The notes below the pieces were generated by a model. The model saw only the letters and a program-made list of their open reading frames with translations, was not told where the DNA came from and did no database searches. A stretch of 64,000 bases of DNA. Source: Archangium lansingense (GTDB lineage Bacteria; Myxococcota; Myxococcia; Myxococcales; Myxococcaceae). The stretch spans positions 11,578,501 to 11,642,500 of the forward strand of contig NZ_JAPNKA010000001.1 in the NCBI RefSeq assembly GCF_026626635.1, written 5' to 3'. Positions 16,500-25,159 of this stretch are shown here, in pieces. The translations under genes were made by a program, and so were the position numbers. The first letter of the stretch is position 1. Every line of letters begins with the position of its first letter.

Positions 16500-17162
16500 A
16501 TGCGCACCAAGTGTTACTGGCTGGTCCTGCTACCGCTGCTCGGAAACGCCCTGGGATGTGCGGGCAACAACCCCGACGTCCGGGTGCGACGCCTGCCAGA
16601 CGGACGCCTTCAAGTGGATGGCCCGCTAGCGGGCCCTTACGACACCTTGGAGGAGTTGGCCGAAAAGTCCTGCGACATCATGACCCGTCAACCCGGTGCC
16701 GCCAATGGGCCCTATGGATTCGAGTATTGTGCCCTGTATTACTACGCACGGGAAGAAAACGCATACTTCCTCAGCTACCTCTCCGACATTCGAGGCAGTT
16801 GGGATCCCTTGGTCAAGAGTTGCACCCTACCCAACAGTCTCAACGACCCAGCCCACTCGAACATCGTTCTCTTGGGAGGGACACATACCCATCCAAACAA
16901 CCGGGAGTTCTCTCCACGAGACCTGAGTGCCGCCGCACACTGGAAACCCGTGAGGTTCTTCGACACGAGCACGGGGAAGGTGTGGGATCGCCACCTCATG
17001 GTCTTCTTCAGAGAGAAGACCGGCGAATGCAGAGCCTACAGCTACAACAACTCCACGCGCATCGTTTCAGCCTTGCGCAAGGGGACGTGGGTGCCCATTG
17101 GCGAGGTTTACCATGAACTGGGCTACATCCGCCTATACGAAGGCAAGGACTGGCTTCCTTGA
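16500..17162 (+). CDS. Lipoprotein with JAMM/MPN metalloprotease motif
   Basis: A 220-residue exported lipoprotein: signal peptide with lipobox ALGC (Cys about residue 20). The central motif HTHPNNREFSPRD fits the JAMM zinc consensus H-x-H-P-x5-S-x2-D exactly, preceded by a strand (IVLLGGT), as in JAB1/MPN isopeptidases. The upstream catalytic Glu is not obvious; the acidic stretch near EENAYFLSYLSD is a candidate. Base composition is less GC-rich than the neighbours. The start has GAGGAGG before it. It is divergent from the retron operon and followed after 51 bases by another lipoprotein. Confidence 0.7.
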   Translation: MRTKCYWLVLLPLLGNALGCAGNNPDVRVRRLPDGRLQVDGPLAGPYDTLEELAEKSCDIMTRQPGAANGPYGFEYCALYYYAREENAYFLSYLSDIRGSWDPLVKSCTLPNSLNDPAHSNIVLLGGTHTHPNNREFSPRDLSAAAHWKPVRFFDTSTGKVWDRHLMVFFREKTGECRAYSYNNSTRIVSALRKGTWVPIGEVYHELGYIRLYEGKDWLP

Positions 17163-17213
17163 GCAGTCCTTCATCGGTCTTCGAGCCTCGTATTCTACTC
17201 AACATGGGATGAT

Positions 17214-17642
17214 ATGAAACGCCTCCTCCCCTGCATCCTCCTGTGCTCCTGGGCTCTTTCGGGCTGTGTGCTGCTCGAACGATTCGGGTATCACAAATAC
17301 CACAAGGCGGAGATGGCTCCTCCAGAGGAGGCAGCCCAGATCAAATTCCCAAACACCTACCAAGATGGCGTCCGCCTCGATGGGGCCATGTTGAAGGCTC
17401 TCTCGGTAGCCATGAACGACTACCTTCCACCGTACATCAAGGCCGAGGACCAGCAAGGTCCCGAGTTCCAGTGTCTCGCACGCTGGGACACGTATCGGAC
17501 GGTCGTGACGCAGGCCAACGAGAATCTCTTCTTCGTGCTGCTCTCCCCGGATCTATCCAAATGTGCTCCCGGCTTCATCGTTCCGGATGCGGGAGCGGAG
17601 TACGCCATCGACGGACAAGGACGTATTCTCTCGAAGCGGTAG
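17214..17642 (+). CDS. Small lipoprotein of unknown function
   Basis: A 142-residue protein with a lipobox (LSGC, Cys about residue 18) and a mature part containing DGVRLDGAMLKALSVAMNDYLPPY and a C-terminal DAGAEYAIDGQGRILS strand. No known family recognised. It follows the JAMM lipoprotein on the same strand with a short gap, so the two probably form a pair. Lower GC than surrounding genes. Confidence 0.7.
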   Translation: MKRLLPCILLCSWALSGCVLLERFGYHKYHKAEMAPPEEAAQIKFPNTYQDGVRLDGAMLKALSVAMNDYLPPYIKAEDQQGPEFQCLARWDTYRTVVTQANENLFFVLLSPDLSKCAPGFIVPDAGAEYAIDGQGRILSKR

Positions 17643-17953
17643 CGGAACTTCATCTGGAGGAAAGCAGGCCATGTCTCATGACTCATCCTCGCGGTATATG
17701 CAAAAATATGGCCTGCCACAGCCCCTAGTTGGCTCGACTGGTTCTTCAAGAGTTGTCTTGAGGAAGCCGGGCTTCAGGTCTTGAGCCCTGAGCTTGACAG
17801 AACATCCCAAGGCGACACGTTAGGGCTCGTCACGCGCAAGTTGAGGTAACCTCAAGCCTGCTTGGGCGGTACTTCGCAGACCGCCTACCGAACCAATAAG
17901 TATACGGTCCTGGTGCACCAGCTCGGTGCCCCCATGTATGCTCGGCCGCCATC
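17643..17953. other. 311-base intergenic region upstream of the Hsp70 operon
   Basis: Lower in GC than the genes around it. It holds the possible relic at 17682-17849 and, nearer the Hsp70 start, two inverted repeats: ttgaggt-a-acctcaa (17841-17855) and GGCGGT-N9-ACCGCC (17865-17885). A TATACG (17901-17906) could be a -10 box. Neither repeat matches the CIRCE heat-shock operator. Confidence 0.4.
17682..17849 (+). pseudogene. Possible relic of a coding region
   Basis: An open frame of 55 codons without a start codon reads like a real protein end (WLDWFFKSCLEEAGLQVL, then SPELDRTSQGDTLGLVTRK) and stops at TAA 17847-17849. It may be the 3' remnant of a deleted or frameshifted gene. A 9-bp hairpin (17743-17764) lies inside. 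The evidence is only amino-acid composition. Confidence 0.25.
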
Positions 17954-20419
17954 ATGGCCACACCGCTGTACGTCGGCATCGATCTCGGGACCACCAACTC
18001 CACCGCGGCGGCCTTCGATGGGGAGAAGCTCACCCTCATCCGCAACGCCCAGGGCGCCAATCTGACGCCCTCGGTGGTACGCATCGACGCGCGGGGCGCT
18101 GTCACCGTTGGAGACCGGGCCCGCCGCCTCATCGACACGGACCCGCAGAACACCCGCTCCGAGTTCAAGCGCCTCATGGGCACCTCCCAGGCCCTCGAGT
18201 TCGCCGCCGCCAGGCTCTCCAAGAAGCCCGAGGAGCTCGCCGCCGAGGTCCTCAAGTCCCTCCGCAAGGACGTGGAGCAGCAGCTCGGCGTGGCCCCCTC
18301 GTGCGCTGTCATCTCCGTGCCCGCCCTCTTCGAGCTCCCCCAGAGCGCCGCCACCTCCGAGGCCGCTCGCCTCGCCGGCTTCTCCCGCGTGGAGCTCATC
18401 CAAGAGCCCGTCGCCTCCGCGCTCGCCGCCGGCTGGAGCGCCGACTCGGACGAGGGCAGCTGGCTCGTCTATGACCTCGGCGGCGGCACCTTCGACGTGT
18501 CCCTCCTCGAGACGCGCGATGGCCTGCTGCGCGTGGTCGGCCATGACGGCGACAACTTCCTCGGTGGCCGCGACTTCGACCAGGCCATCGTCGACGCCGT
18601 GCTCGCCGAACTCCTGAGCACCCAAGGCATCGACATCCGTCGCGCGGACCCTCGCCACGCCACCGCCCTGCGCAAGCTGAAGCGCGCGGTGGAGGAAGCG
18701 AAGATCGAGCTGTCCCGCACCGACGAGCTTCCCCTCCTGGTGCCCGGTGCCTTCGAGACCGACAGCGGCCCGGTGGACGTGGACGTGCTTCTCACCCGCT
18801 CCCGCGTGGAGGCTGCCTGCGCCCCCATGGTGCAGCGCTCCATCAACGTCTGCCTGCGGCTGCTGGCCTCGCATGGCCTGGAGCCCTCGCAGCTCGGCAA
18901 GGTGGTGCTGGTGGGCGGCCCCACCGCCATGCCCTTCCTCCGCGCCCAGGTGCAGGCCGCGCTGGGTGCTCCCTTTGCCAACGGGCTGGACCCGATGACG
19001 CTCGTGGCCCAGGGCGCCGCTCTCTACGCTGCCTCTTCCGGGCTCGATGGCCGCCCTGCCGCCTCCAGCGCCCAGCCTCCGCCCTCCGGCCGCAAGGTGT
19101 GGCTCCAGTACCCGGCCATGAGCTCGGACCTGTCACCGCACGTGGTGGGCCGACTGGTAGAGGGAGACTCCGGCCCCAAGCCCACCCAGGTCCGGCTCGT
19201 CCGGACGGACGGAGCCTGGAGCAGCCCCGAGTCCCCGCTCTCCGCCGAAGGCGCCTTCGTCCTCTCCGTAGAGCTCATCCCGCGCAAGCCCAACACCTTC
19301 CGCATCGAGGGCCTCGGCGCTGACGGCAAGCCCGTTCCCCTATCGCCCGCCTCGTTCACCATCGTCCAGGGCCTCACCCTGAGCGATCCACCCCTGTCGC
19401 GCAGCATCGGCGTGGCGCTCGCCAACAACGCCGTGCGCGTCTACTTCGAGCGCGGCGCTCCCCTCCCCGCTCGCCGCACCTTCCGTCAGCGCACCGTGGA
19501 GGCCGTGGCTCGTGGCTCCACCGGCAACGTCCTGCGCATCCCCATCATCCAAGGCGAGCTCGAGTGGGCCCACCTGTGCCGGCTCGTGGGCGCGCTGGAG
19601 ATTCGCGGAGACCAGCTCAAAGCCTCGCTGCCCGCCGACGCCGAGGTGGAGCTGACGCTGGAGCTGGACCGCGGCGGCCGGCTATCGGCCCGCGCATTGG
19701 TGCCCGCCTTGGGCCAGGTGTTCGAGCAGGTGGCCCAGCTCCAGGTGCCGGACGCCACGCCCGAGTCGCTCCAGGAGGGCCTCACCGCCGCCCGCGAGCG
19801 GCTGTCCCTGCTGCGCTCCTCGGCCTTCCAACGCGGCTCCCCCAGGGTGGTGGCCAGTCTGTCCAACGCCGACCTGGCACTCGCGGAGATCGAGCGAGAC
19901 GTGGAGGCGGCACGTGGAGGGGACGCGGACGCGGGGCAGAAGGCCCGACGCGGACTGCTGGACCTGGACGCGCAGCTGGAGCAGGCGGAATCGGGCCTGC
20001 GCTGGCCGGAGTTGGAAGAGACGGTCCGCGAGGAGCTCGCGGTCGCATCCTCCTGGGTGGCGCAGTTCGGCACCCCCGCGGAGCAGAAGCTGCTCGACGA
20101 GGCCATGAAGGCCTGCGAGCGGGCACGCGCCGGACGTCAGGCGGTGGAGCTGCAGCGGCACCTGCGCAGCATCCGCAAGCTGGGCAACGCGGCCTTCTTC
20201 CGTCATCCGTCCGCGTGGGAGTGGCAGTTCGACTCCGCCGCCAGCCGCGTGTCCGAGGCCTCCGACGTGGCCCGGGCAGAGGAGTTGGTGCAGCGGGGCC
20301 GGCGCGCCCTGGAGCAGCAACGCCGCGACGAGCTGCGCCAGGTGGTGGAGCAGCTCTGGCGGCTGCTGCCGGAGGACGCGAAGGAGCGCCGGCTGGCACA
20401 CGACTCGGGGGTCCGATGA
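17954..20419 (+). CDS. Hsp70-family chaperone-like protein
   Basis: An 821-residue Hsp70 relative. The nucleotide-binding domain is intact: phosphate-1 loop VGIDLGTTNST (about 7-17), VYDLGGGTFDVS (phosphate-2, about 174-185) and the adenosine motif VVLVGGPTAMPF (about 316-327). Residues from about 360 on diverge from DnaK: a Pro/Ser linker, a beta-rich part and a long helical C-terminus with no EEVD tail. It therefore looks like a specialised Hsp70, not the housekeeping DnaK. Its stop overlaps the next start (ATGA), making the first gene of a three-gene coupled operon. Confidence 0.9.
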   Translation: MATPLYVGIDLGTTNSTAAAFDGEKLTLIRNAQGANLTPSVVRIDARGAVTVGDRARRLIDTDPQNTRSEFKRLMGTSQALEFAAARLSKKPEELAAEVLKSLRKDVEQQLGVAPSCAVISVPALFELPQSAATSEAARLAGFSRVELIQEPVASALAAGWSADSDEGSWLVYDLGGGTFDVSLLETRDGLLRVVGHDGDNFLGGRDFDQAIVDAVLAELLSTQGIDIRRADPRHATALRKLKRAVEEAKIELSRTDELPLLVPGAFETDSGPVDVDVLLTRSRVEAACAPMVQRSINVCLRLLASHGLEPSQLGKVVLVGGPTAMPFLRAQVQAALGAPFANGLDPMTLVAQGAALYAASSGLDGRPAASSAQPPPSGRKVWLQYPAMSSDLSPHVVGRLVEGDSGPKPTQVRLVRTDGAWSSPESPLSAEGAFVLSVELIPRKPNTFRIEGLGADGKPVPLSPASFTIVQGLTLSDPPLSRSIGVALANNAVRVYFERGAPLPARRTFRQRTVEAVARGSTGNVLRIPIIQGELEWAHLCRLVGALEIRGDQLKASLPADAEVELTLELDRGGRLSARALVPALGQVFEQVAQLQVPDATPESLQEGLTAARERLSLLRSSAFQRGSPRVVASLSNADLALAEIERDVEAARGGDADAGQKARRGLLDLDAQLEQAESGLRWPELEETVREELAVASSWVAQFGTPAEQKLLDEAMKACERARAGRQAVELQRHLRSIRKLGNAAFFRHPSAWEWQFDSAASRVSEASDVARAEELVQRGRRALEQQRRDELRQVVEQLWRLLPEDAKERRLAHDSGVR

Positions 20420-20775
20420 GCCTCTCGGAGAAGGACGTCTTCGCCCGGCTCAAGGAGAACGCCTTCTACGTACTGGGCCTGCGCCCCTCCTGCACCCGCA
20501 TGGAGGTGGAGCGAGAGGGCCAGAAGCTGCTCGCCATGCTGGAGCTAAGACTCTCCGAGGCCGCGCACTACGACACGCCCGTGGGCCGCATGCCGCGCAC
20601 CGCCGAGCTCGTCCGCGCCGCCATGGCTACCCTGAGAGACCCCACCACCCGGCTCCAGCACGCGCTCTGGGCACAGCTTCCCCCGGCGCCTCCGACGGCC
20701 CAAGCCCCCGCGAGGGAGGAGCCCGCCCCCTGGCCCGAGGCGCCAGTGCGGCTCGGCTGGAGGAGACAGGGATGA
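20416..20775 (+). CDS. Small J-domain-like protein lacking HPD
   Basis: A 119-residue protein overlapping both neighbours by four bases (ATGA). Residues 8-80 follow a J-domain pattern: AFYVLGLRPSCTRMEVEREGQ at the start and MATLRDPTTRLQHAL at the end, like the closing 'LSDP.kR..YD' of DnaJ. The HPD tripeptide that stimulates Hsp70 ATPase is absent. A Pro-rich tail follows. Position between an Hsp70 and a membrane protein suggests it links the two; this is inference. Confidence 0.65.
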   Translation: MSLSEKDVFARLKENAFYVLGLRPSCTRMEVEREGQKLLAMLELRLSEAAHYDTPVGRMPRTAELVRAAMATLRDPTTRLQHALWAQLPPAPPTAQAPAREEPAPWPEAPVRLGWRRQG

Positions 20776-22253
20776 TCCCCTTCGGAGCCATCATCGGCGT
20801 CATCATCGCGCTCCGGCTATTGAACGGGAACCAGGGCGGGCAGCAGCAGGCGGATCCCTACGGAACGAAGGCGGGCTATCTCGCCCTCACCGTCCTCCTC
20901 ATCCTCCCGGCAACGCTGTTCACCTTGTTCGGGCTCCTCAATGGCGTGTGGTTCTTCGCGCCGTTCTTCCTGTTGGGACTCGCCCTGTGCTTTCCCTGGA
21001 CCATTGCCCGCTGCGTGTTCATCCCGCTGGGCTGGCCACGCGCGGCGTACCGCTTCGGCTACCTGGCCATGGCGAGTTGGGGATCGGACCCTCGGGGTGG
21101 ACAGGCGCTCGCCGCCGCCTGGGCACTCCTACGCACCCGGAATCCTTCTCCCGAGGACCGGGCCTTCGTCGAGACGAAGCTGGAGGAGGCGGACAGCTCG
21201 CTACGGGGCGCCGGTATCGTCGCCCACGGGCTGATGGCCGCCGCGCGCGGAGACCTGGAGACGGCACGGGTCCTGTGCCGCAGCGTGAGCATCCTGGACC
21301 AACGGATCGCGCCCCGGCTCGCCCGGAAGCTGGCGTTGGAGTGGTGCCTCGCCGACACCGCCGCGCAGGGACGGTGGCGCGACGTGCTCGAGCTCTCCGA
21401 GCGTGGCACCGGCTCCTACTCGTTCGCCGCCTTCTTCCGCGCCGCAGCCCGACGCCTGTTGGCCGAGCCTCGCGCGGGCAGGTTCATCCTCGGGGTGTGG
21501 TGGGTGCTCGCCCGCCGCTGGTGGGCCACCTGGCCCTTGCTGAAGCTCGCGTGGCGGCCCCCTCCCCGTCGTTTCGCTCTCCCAGAGCTGGATGCTGGTG
21601 AGCCCCAGGCGGCGGAGCCCCTGGGACGCGCGCTGGAGTTGCACGCGGCCCTCTCTCGGGTGCCCGTGGGACAAGAGGTGCTGGCGCTCTCCGCCGCGGC
21701 GGTCGCGTGGGACGAGGCGCTGTCCTCTCGGAAGGTAAGAGACCTCACGGCGGAGCGTGCGCAGGGGTTGGGGCCCCATACCGGAACCGAGGCGCTGGAC
21801 GCGCTCGGAGTGGAGGTCTCCGAGGAGCTGGCGGCCTGGGCCCTGGCCCGGGAGGTGAAGCTCGCACAGCTCGAGCCCGGCAGCGACATGGTCGAGCGCG
21901 TGGCATACCGGGTGCGCAACGAGCTCCTCGAACGTGTGGAGTCCGCGGCCCAGGACATGGAGAATCGGCTGGCGGAGCGGCGGCCCCTGGCCAGCGAGGA
22001 GGAGTGGCGACACATCCTGGCCCTCCAGCACCAGTGCACCCAGGCCGCGTCCATCGGCGGGCTCGAGGCACGACGACTCGCCTTCGAGGCGGTGAACGTT
22101 CCCTTGTGCAACCTGGGCGTGTGGCTCTTCAACGAGCGCGAGGAGAAGGCCATCGCGAACGGGATGTTCCGGTGGCTGCTCGACGAGTCGCGCGCGGTGG
22201 GCACCGACGAGGATTGCCGTCGTTACCAGAACAACGTGGGCTGCGGACCGTAG
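20772..22253 (+). CDS. Membrane protein with long helical cytoplasmic domain
   Basis: A 493-residue protein: a hydrophobic N-terminus (about 2-17), two further membrane helices (about 35-83, through LTVLLILPATLFTLFGLL and FFAPFFLLGLALCFPW), then about 400 residues of helix-rich, Ala/Glu/Arg-rich sequence resembling TPR-like repeats (AAARGDLETARVLCRSVSIL). No catalytic motif. Third gene of the coupled Hsp70 operon, so it may recruit the chaperone to the membrane. Family not recognised. Confidence 0.65.
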   Translation: MIPFGAIIGVIIALRLLNGNQGGQQQADPYGTKAGYLALTVLLILPATLFTLFGLLNGVWFFAPFFLLGLALCFPWTIARCVFIPLGWPRAAYRFGYLAMASWGSDPRGGQALAAAWALLRTRNPSPEDRAFVETKLEEADSSLRGAGIVAHGLMAAARGDLETARVLCRSVSILDQRIAPRLARKLALEWCLADTAAQGRWRDVLELSERGTGSYSFAAFFRAAARRLLAEPRAGRFILGVWWVLARRWWATWPLLKLAWRPPPRRFALPELDAGEPQAAEPLGRALELHAALSRVPVGQEVLALSAAAVAWDEALSSRKVRDLTAERAQGLGPHTGTEALDALGVEVSEELAAWALAREVKLAQLEPGSDMVERVAYRVRNELLERVESAAQDMENRLAERRPLASEEEWRHILALQHQCTQAASIGGLEARRLAFEAVNVPLCNLGVWLFNEREEKAIANGMFRWLLDESRAVGTDEDCRRYQNNVGCGP

Positions 22254-22287
22254 CAATCCCTGCTTCGAGCATTATGGTGGGCTCCCT

Positions 22288-24111
22288 ATGAGTGGGAGCA
22301 CGCAGAAGAAAGAAGCCGTGGGGCAGGGTCAGGTCACGCTCGCACCGGATGCACACCTGCTCCAACCCCTGCTGGAGCACGCCCGCCAGACGCCGGACAA
22401 GCCGCTGTTCTCGCGCCGCGTGGGTGATCGGTTCGAGCCCCTCACCGCCGCGGACATCGCGCGCACGGTGCGCCGGCTCGCCCGGGGGTTGATGGCGCTC
22501 GGTATCGAGCCCGGCCAGCGCATCGCCCTGATGTCCAAGACGCGCGTCGAGTGGGTGCTGCTCGACTACGCCATCCTGGCCACCGGGGCCACCACGGTGC
22601 CCATCTACGAGACCTCCTCCGCCGAGCAGGTGGAGTGGATCCTCTCGGACAGCGGGGCCGTGATGGCCTTCTTCGAGACCGATGCCCTGCACGCCCTCTA
22701 CCGCCAGGCCGCGGAACGGCTCCCGAACTGCCGCCAGACCTTCGTCATCGACCAGGCAGCGCTCGAGCACCTCCAGCAGCGCGGGGACGAGGTCGACGAG
22801 GCCCGGCTCGACGAGCGCCTGTCTCGGCTGCGAACCAGCGACCTGGCCACCCTCATCTATACCTCGGGCACCACGGGGCGGCCTCGGGGCTGCGAGCTCA
22901 CGCACGGCAACATCCGGATGAACGCCCTGCAGGTGCTGGACTACGCGGGCAACATCATCACCGGGCAGGACCGGACGATGCTGTTCCTTCCGCTCGCCCA
23001 CGCGCTGGCCAAGATGCTCTTCCTCGCGGCCGTGGAGCGCGGCAACCCGGTAGCCTTCGCCACCAGCCCCGGCAGGCTGACCGAGGAGCTCGCCATGGTG
23101 CGGCCCACGTGGTTCGGCACGGTGCCCCGGGTGCTGGAGAAGGTGTTCCAGACGGCGCAGCAGAAGGCCGAGCAGGCGGGCCGCGGGCGTGTGTTCAACC
23201 TCGCCGCGGAGGCAGCCATCCGGTACTCGCGCGAGCGCTCCGCGGGCCACGTCTCACTCGTGGCGCGGCTCCAGCATGCGGTGTTCGAGCGGCTCGTGTA
23301 CCGCACGCTGCGCGCGGTGTTCGGCGGCGAGCTGCGCTTCGTCGTGTCGGGCGGTGGGCCCCTCCCCGAGCGGCTGAACCACTTCTACAACGGCATGGGC
23401 GTGAAGGTGCTCGAGGGCTACGGCATGACCGAGACGAGCCCCGTGCTGACCATCAACGTCGACCACGCCTTACGGATTGGCACGGTGGGCCAACCGCTGC
23501 CCGGCACCACGGTGCGCATCGCGGAGGATGGAGAGATCCTCGTGAAGGGGCCCCAAATCTTCCGGGGTTACTGGCACAACGAGGAGGCCTCGCGGCGCGC
23601 ATTCACCCAGGACGGGTGGTTGCAGACAGGAGACCTCGGGAGCCTGGACGAGCAGGGCTTCCTGCACATCACCGGCCGCAAGAAGGAGATCATCGTCACC
23701 GCCGCGGGAAAGAACGTGGCACCGGGGCCGCTGGAGGACCGCATCCGCGAGCACCCGCTCGTCAGCCAGGCCATGGTGGTGGGCGAGGGCAAGCCCTTCG
23801 TGGCGGCGCTCGTCACACTCGACCCCGGAGCCTTCAAGCTGTGGGCCCGGAAGAACGGCCGCGATGGACAGCCGCTGGAGTCGCTGGTGGAGGACCCTGC
23901 GTTGCGCAGCGAAGTAGGCCACGCCATCGAGGGCGCCAACCGCTCGGTGTCACGCGCGGAGTCCATCCGCAAGTTCGCCATCCTCCCGCAGGACTTCACC
24001 ATCGAGCGCAACGAGCTGACGCCCTCGCTCAAGGTGCGGCGCCACATCGTCAGCACCCACTATGCCCAGCTCATCGAGCACCTGTACGAGCGCGCGGGCG
24101 GAGGTGACTGA
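22288..24111 (+). CDS. Long-chain fatty acyl-CoA synthetase (AMP-forming)
   Basis: A 607-residue adenylate-forming ligase that activates fatty acids as acyl-CoA. Motifs in order: YTSGTTGRPRG (P-loop, about 191-201), LPLAHALAKM, GYGMTETSP (about 378-386), GDLG.LDEQGFLHITGRKKE (hinge, about 450-470) and a C-terminal TPSLKVRRH. It has the FadD15/bacterial ACSL layout. It starts 34 bases after the Hsp70 operon and may have its own promoter. Confidence 0.92.
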   Translation: MSGSTQKKEAVGQGQVTLAPDAHLLQPLLEHARQTPDKPLFSRRVGDRFEPLTAADIARTVRRLARGLMALGIEPGQRIALMSKTRVEWVLLDYAILATGATTVPIYETSSAEQVEWILSDSGAVMAFFETDALHALYRQAAERLPNCRQTFVIDQAALEHLQQRGDEVDEARLDERLSRLRTSDLATLIYTSGTTGRPRGCELTHGNIRMNALQVLDYAGNIITGQDRTMLFLPLAHALAKMLFLAAVERGNPVAFATSPGRLTEELAMVRPTWFGTVPRVLEKVFQTAQQKAEQAGRGRVFNLAAEAAIRYSRERSAGHVSLVARLQHAVFERLVYRTLRAVFGGELRFVVSGGGPLPERLNHFYNGMGVKVLEGYGMTETSPVLTINVDHALRIGTVGQPLPGTTVRIAEDGEILVKGPQIFRGYWHNEEASRRAFTQDGWLQTGDLGSLDEQGFLHITGRKKEIIVTAAGKNVAPGPLEDRIREHPLVSQAMVVGEGKPFVAALVTLDPGAFKLWARKNGRDGQPLESLVEDPALRSEVGHAIEGANRSVSRAESIRKFAILPQDFTIERNELTPSLKVRRHIVSTHYAQLIEHLYERAGGGD

Positions 24112-24193
24112 CGAGGCCCTCCCGGCTCAGCGAGAACGGCCCCAGCAAACAAATACAGACACACGGAATACAAAATAATACGGCTTTCACTTA

Positions 24194-24222
24194 TTGTCAG
24201 CTTTATCCGACAAAGATAGGAT
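24194..24222 (+). promoter_or_regulatory. Sigma-70-type promoter for the Cys-rich peptide
   Basis: In an AT-rich stretch (about 24140-24225), unusual for this window, TTGTCA (24194-24199) and TAGGAT (24217-24222) are separated by exactly 17 bases. The start codon follows 59 bases later. Confidence 0.55.
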
Positions 24223-24281
24223 TAGCGCTGACCGGCAATTCCTGCCGTTCCGTGTGCCTTTGAATGCTGGAGGAAGACATC

Positions 24282-24503
24282 ATGAAGGGTCTGAAGATCG
24301 CGCTGTTCGGCCTGGCGGTGGCGGTGGGTGGTGTGCTGGGTGCAACCACGGGCGTCGAGGAGACGGCCGCGGCTCCGTGCTGCTCGTCCTGTGATCCCGC
24401 GTACACCCGGTGCATCAATGGCTGTGGCGGCGACATCAACTGCGAGCTGAGCTGCGAGGCCAAGTGGGATCGGTGCACGGGCTACTGCAGCTCTAGCTGC
24501 TAA
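24282..24503 (+). CDS. Secreted Cys-rich peptide
   Basis: A 73-residue precursor: a signal peptide (KGLKIALFGLAVAVGGVLGA, cleavage about residue 20-32) and a mature part of about 40 residues with ten cysteines (CC..C...C...C...C...C...C..C...C). All cysteines lie after the signal, suggesting a disulfide-rich exported peptide. I chose ATG 24282 because GGAGGA lies eight bases before it; the upstream ATG at 24264 has none. It has its own AT-rich promoter. Function unknown; structural, signalling or antimicrobial roles are all possible. Confidence 0.75.
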   Translation: MKGLKIALFGLAVAVGGVLGATTGVEETAAAPCCSSCDPAYTRCINGCGGDINCELSCEAKWDRCTGYCSSSC

Positions 24504-24517
24504 GCTCCGTTGCTGCC

Positions 24518-24545
24518 GGGTGGGGCTCGCCCCACTGCCCCACCC
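24518..24545. terminator. Hairpin between convergent genes
   Basis: GGGTGGGG (24518-24525) pairs with CCCCACCC (24538-24545), or GTGGGG (24520-24525) with CCCCAC (24530-24535). It fills the gap between the Cys-rich peptide and lepB stops. No T-run, so termination is uncertain. Confidence 0.4.
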
Positions 24546-24550
24546 GCGCT

Positions 24551-25120
24551 TCAGAGACTGCCAGCGCGCCCAAGCGGCCAGAATCGCAGACACACCCGGC
24601 CGAGCACGTTGCGCCGTGGCAGGAATCCCCAGACATGGGAGTCCGCGCTGGCGTTTCGGTTGTCCCCCAACACGAAGAGCATGTCCTCGGGCACCCGAGT
24701 GGGTCCCCACTCGTAGTCGGGCGCCTCGGCCACGTAGGGCTCCTCGAGCGGCTGCCCATCGATGAGCACCCGTCCCTCGTGCACCCGTACCACCTGCCCC
24801 GGTAGAGCGATGACCCGCTTGATGTGGGCATCCACCCGGAGGGCACCCCGCCGGTCCGCACTGGGAAGTGGCTCGAAGACGACGAGGTCCCCGGCGCGCG
24901 GTGGGTGGAACCGGTAGGACACCTTCTCCATGAGCAGCCGATCCCCATAGGTCAGGGCCGGCTCCATGGAGTCCGAGATGATCAAACGAGGCTCCGCCAC
25001 CCAGCCGCGCACCAGCACTGCCAGCAGCAGGGCGACTCCGGGCAGGACGAGCCAGCTCCACTGCCGTTTGCCGGCCCTGGCCTCGCTCTTCCCGTCACTC
25101 TTCCCTGTCGCCTCTTCCAC
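24551..25120 (-). CDS. lepB: Signal peptidase I
   Basis: Membrane-bound Ser/Lys protease that removes signal peptides. Residues 1-22 are charged and cytoplasmic; one membrane helix follows (about 23-41). Catalytic Ser is in SDSMEPAL (about 50-52; SGSM in most relatives) and Lys in HIKRVIALPG (about 101). The C-terminal GDNR.AS.DSH.WG box is intact. At 189 residues it is compact, with a single membrane helix like Gram-positive and some proteobacterial types. Probably one of several lep genes in the genome. Confidence 0.9.
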   Translation of the reverse strand: MEEATGKSDGKSEARAGKRQWSWLVLPGVALLLAVLVRGWVAEPRLIISDSMEPALTYGDRLLMEKVSYRFHPPRAGDLVVFEPLPSADRRGALRVDAHIKRVIALPGQVVRVHEGRVLIDGQPLEEPYVAEAPDYEWGPTRVPEDMLFVLGDNRNASADSHVWGFLPRRNVLGRVCLRFWPLGRAGSL

Positions 25121-25159
25121 GCGCGGGAGTCTACAGCCGGCGCGCGTCGAAGGCGGCTC

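Noticed and set aside
17841..17885. CIRCE heat-shock operator before the Hsp70 gene
   Set aside because: The repeats do not match TTAGCACTC-N9-GAGTGCTAA.
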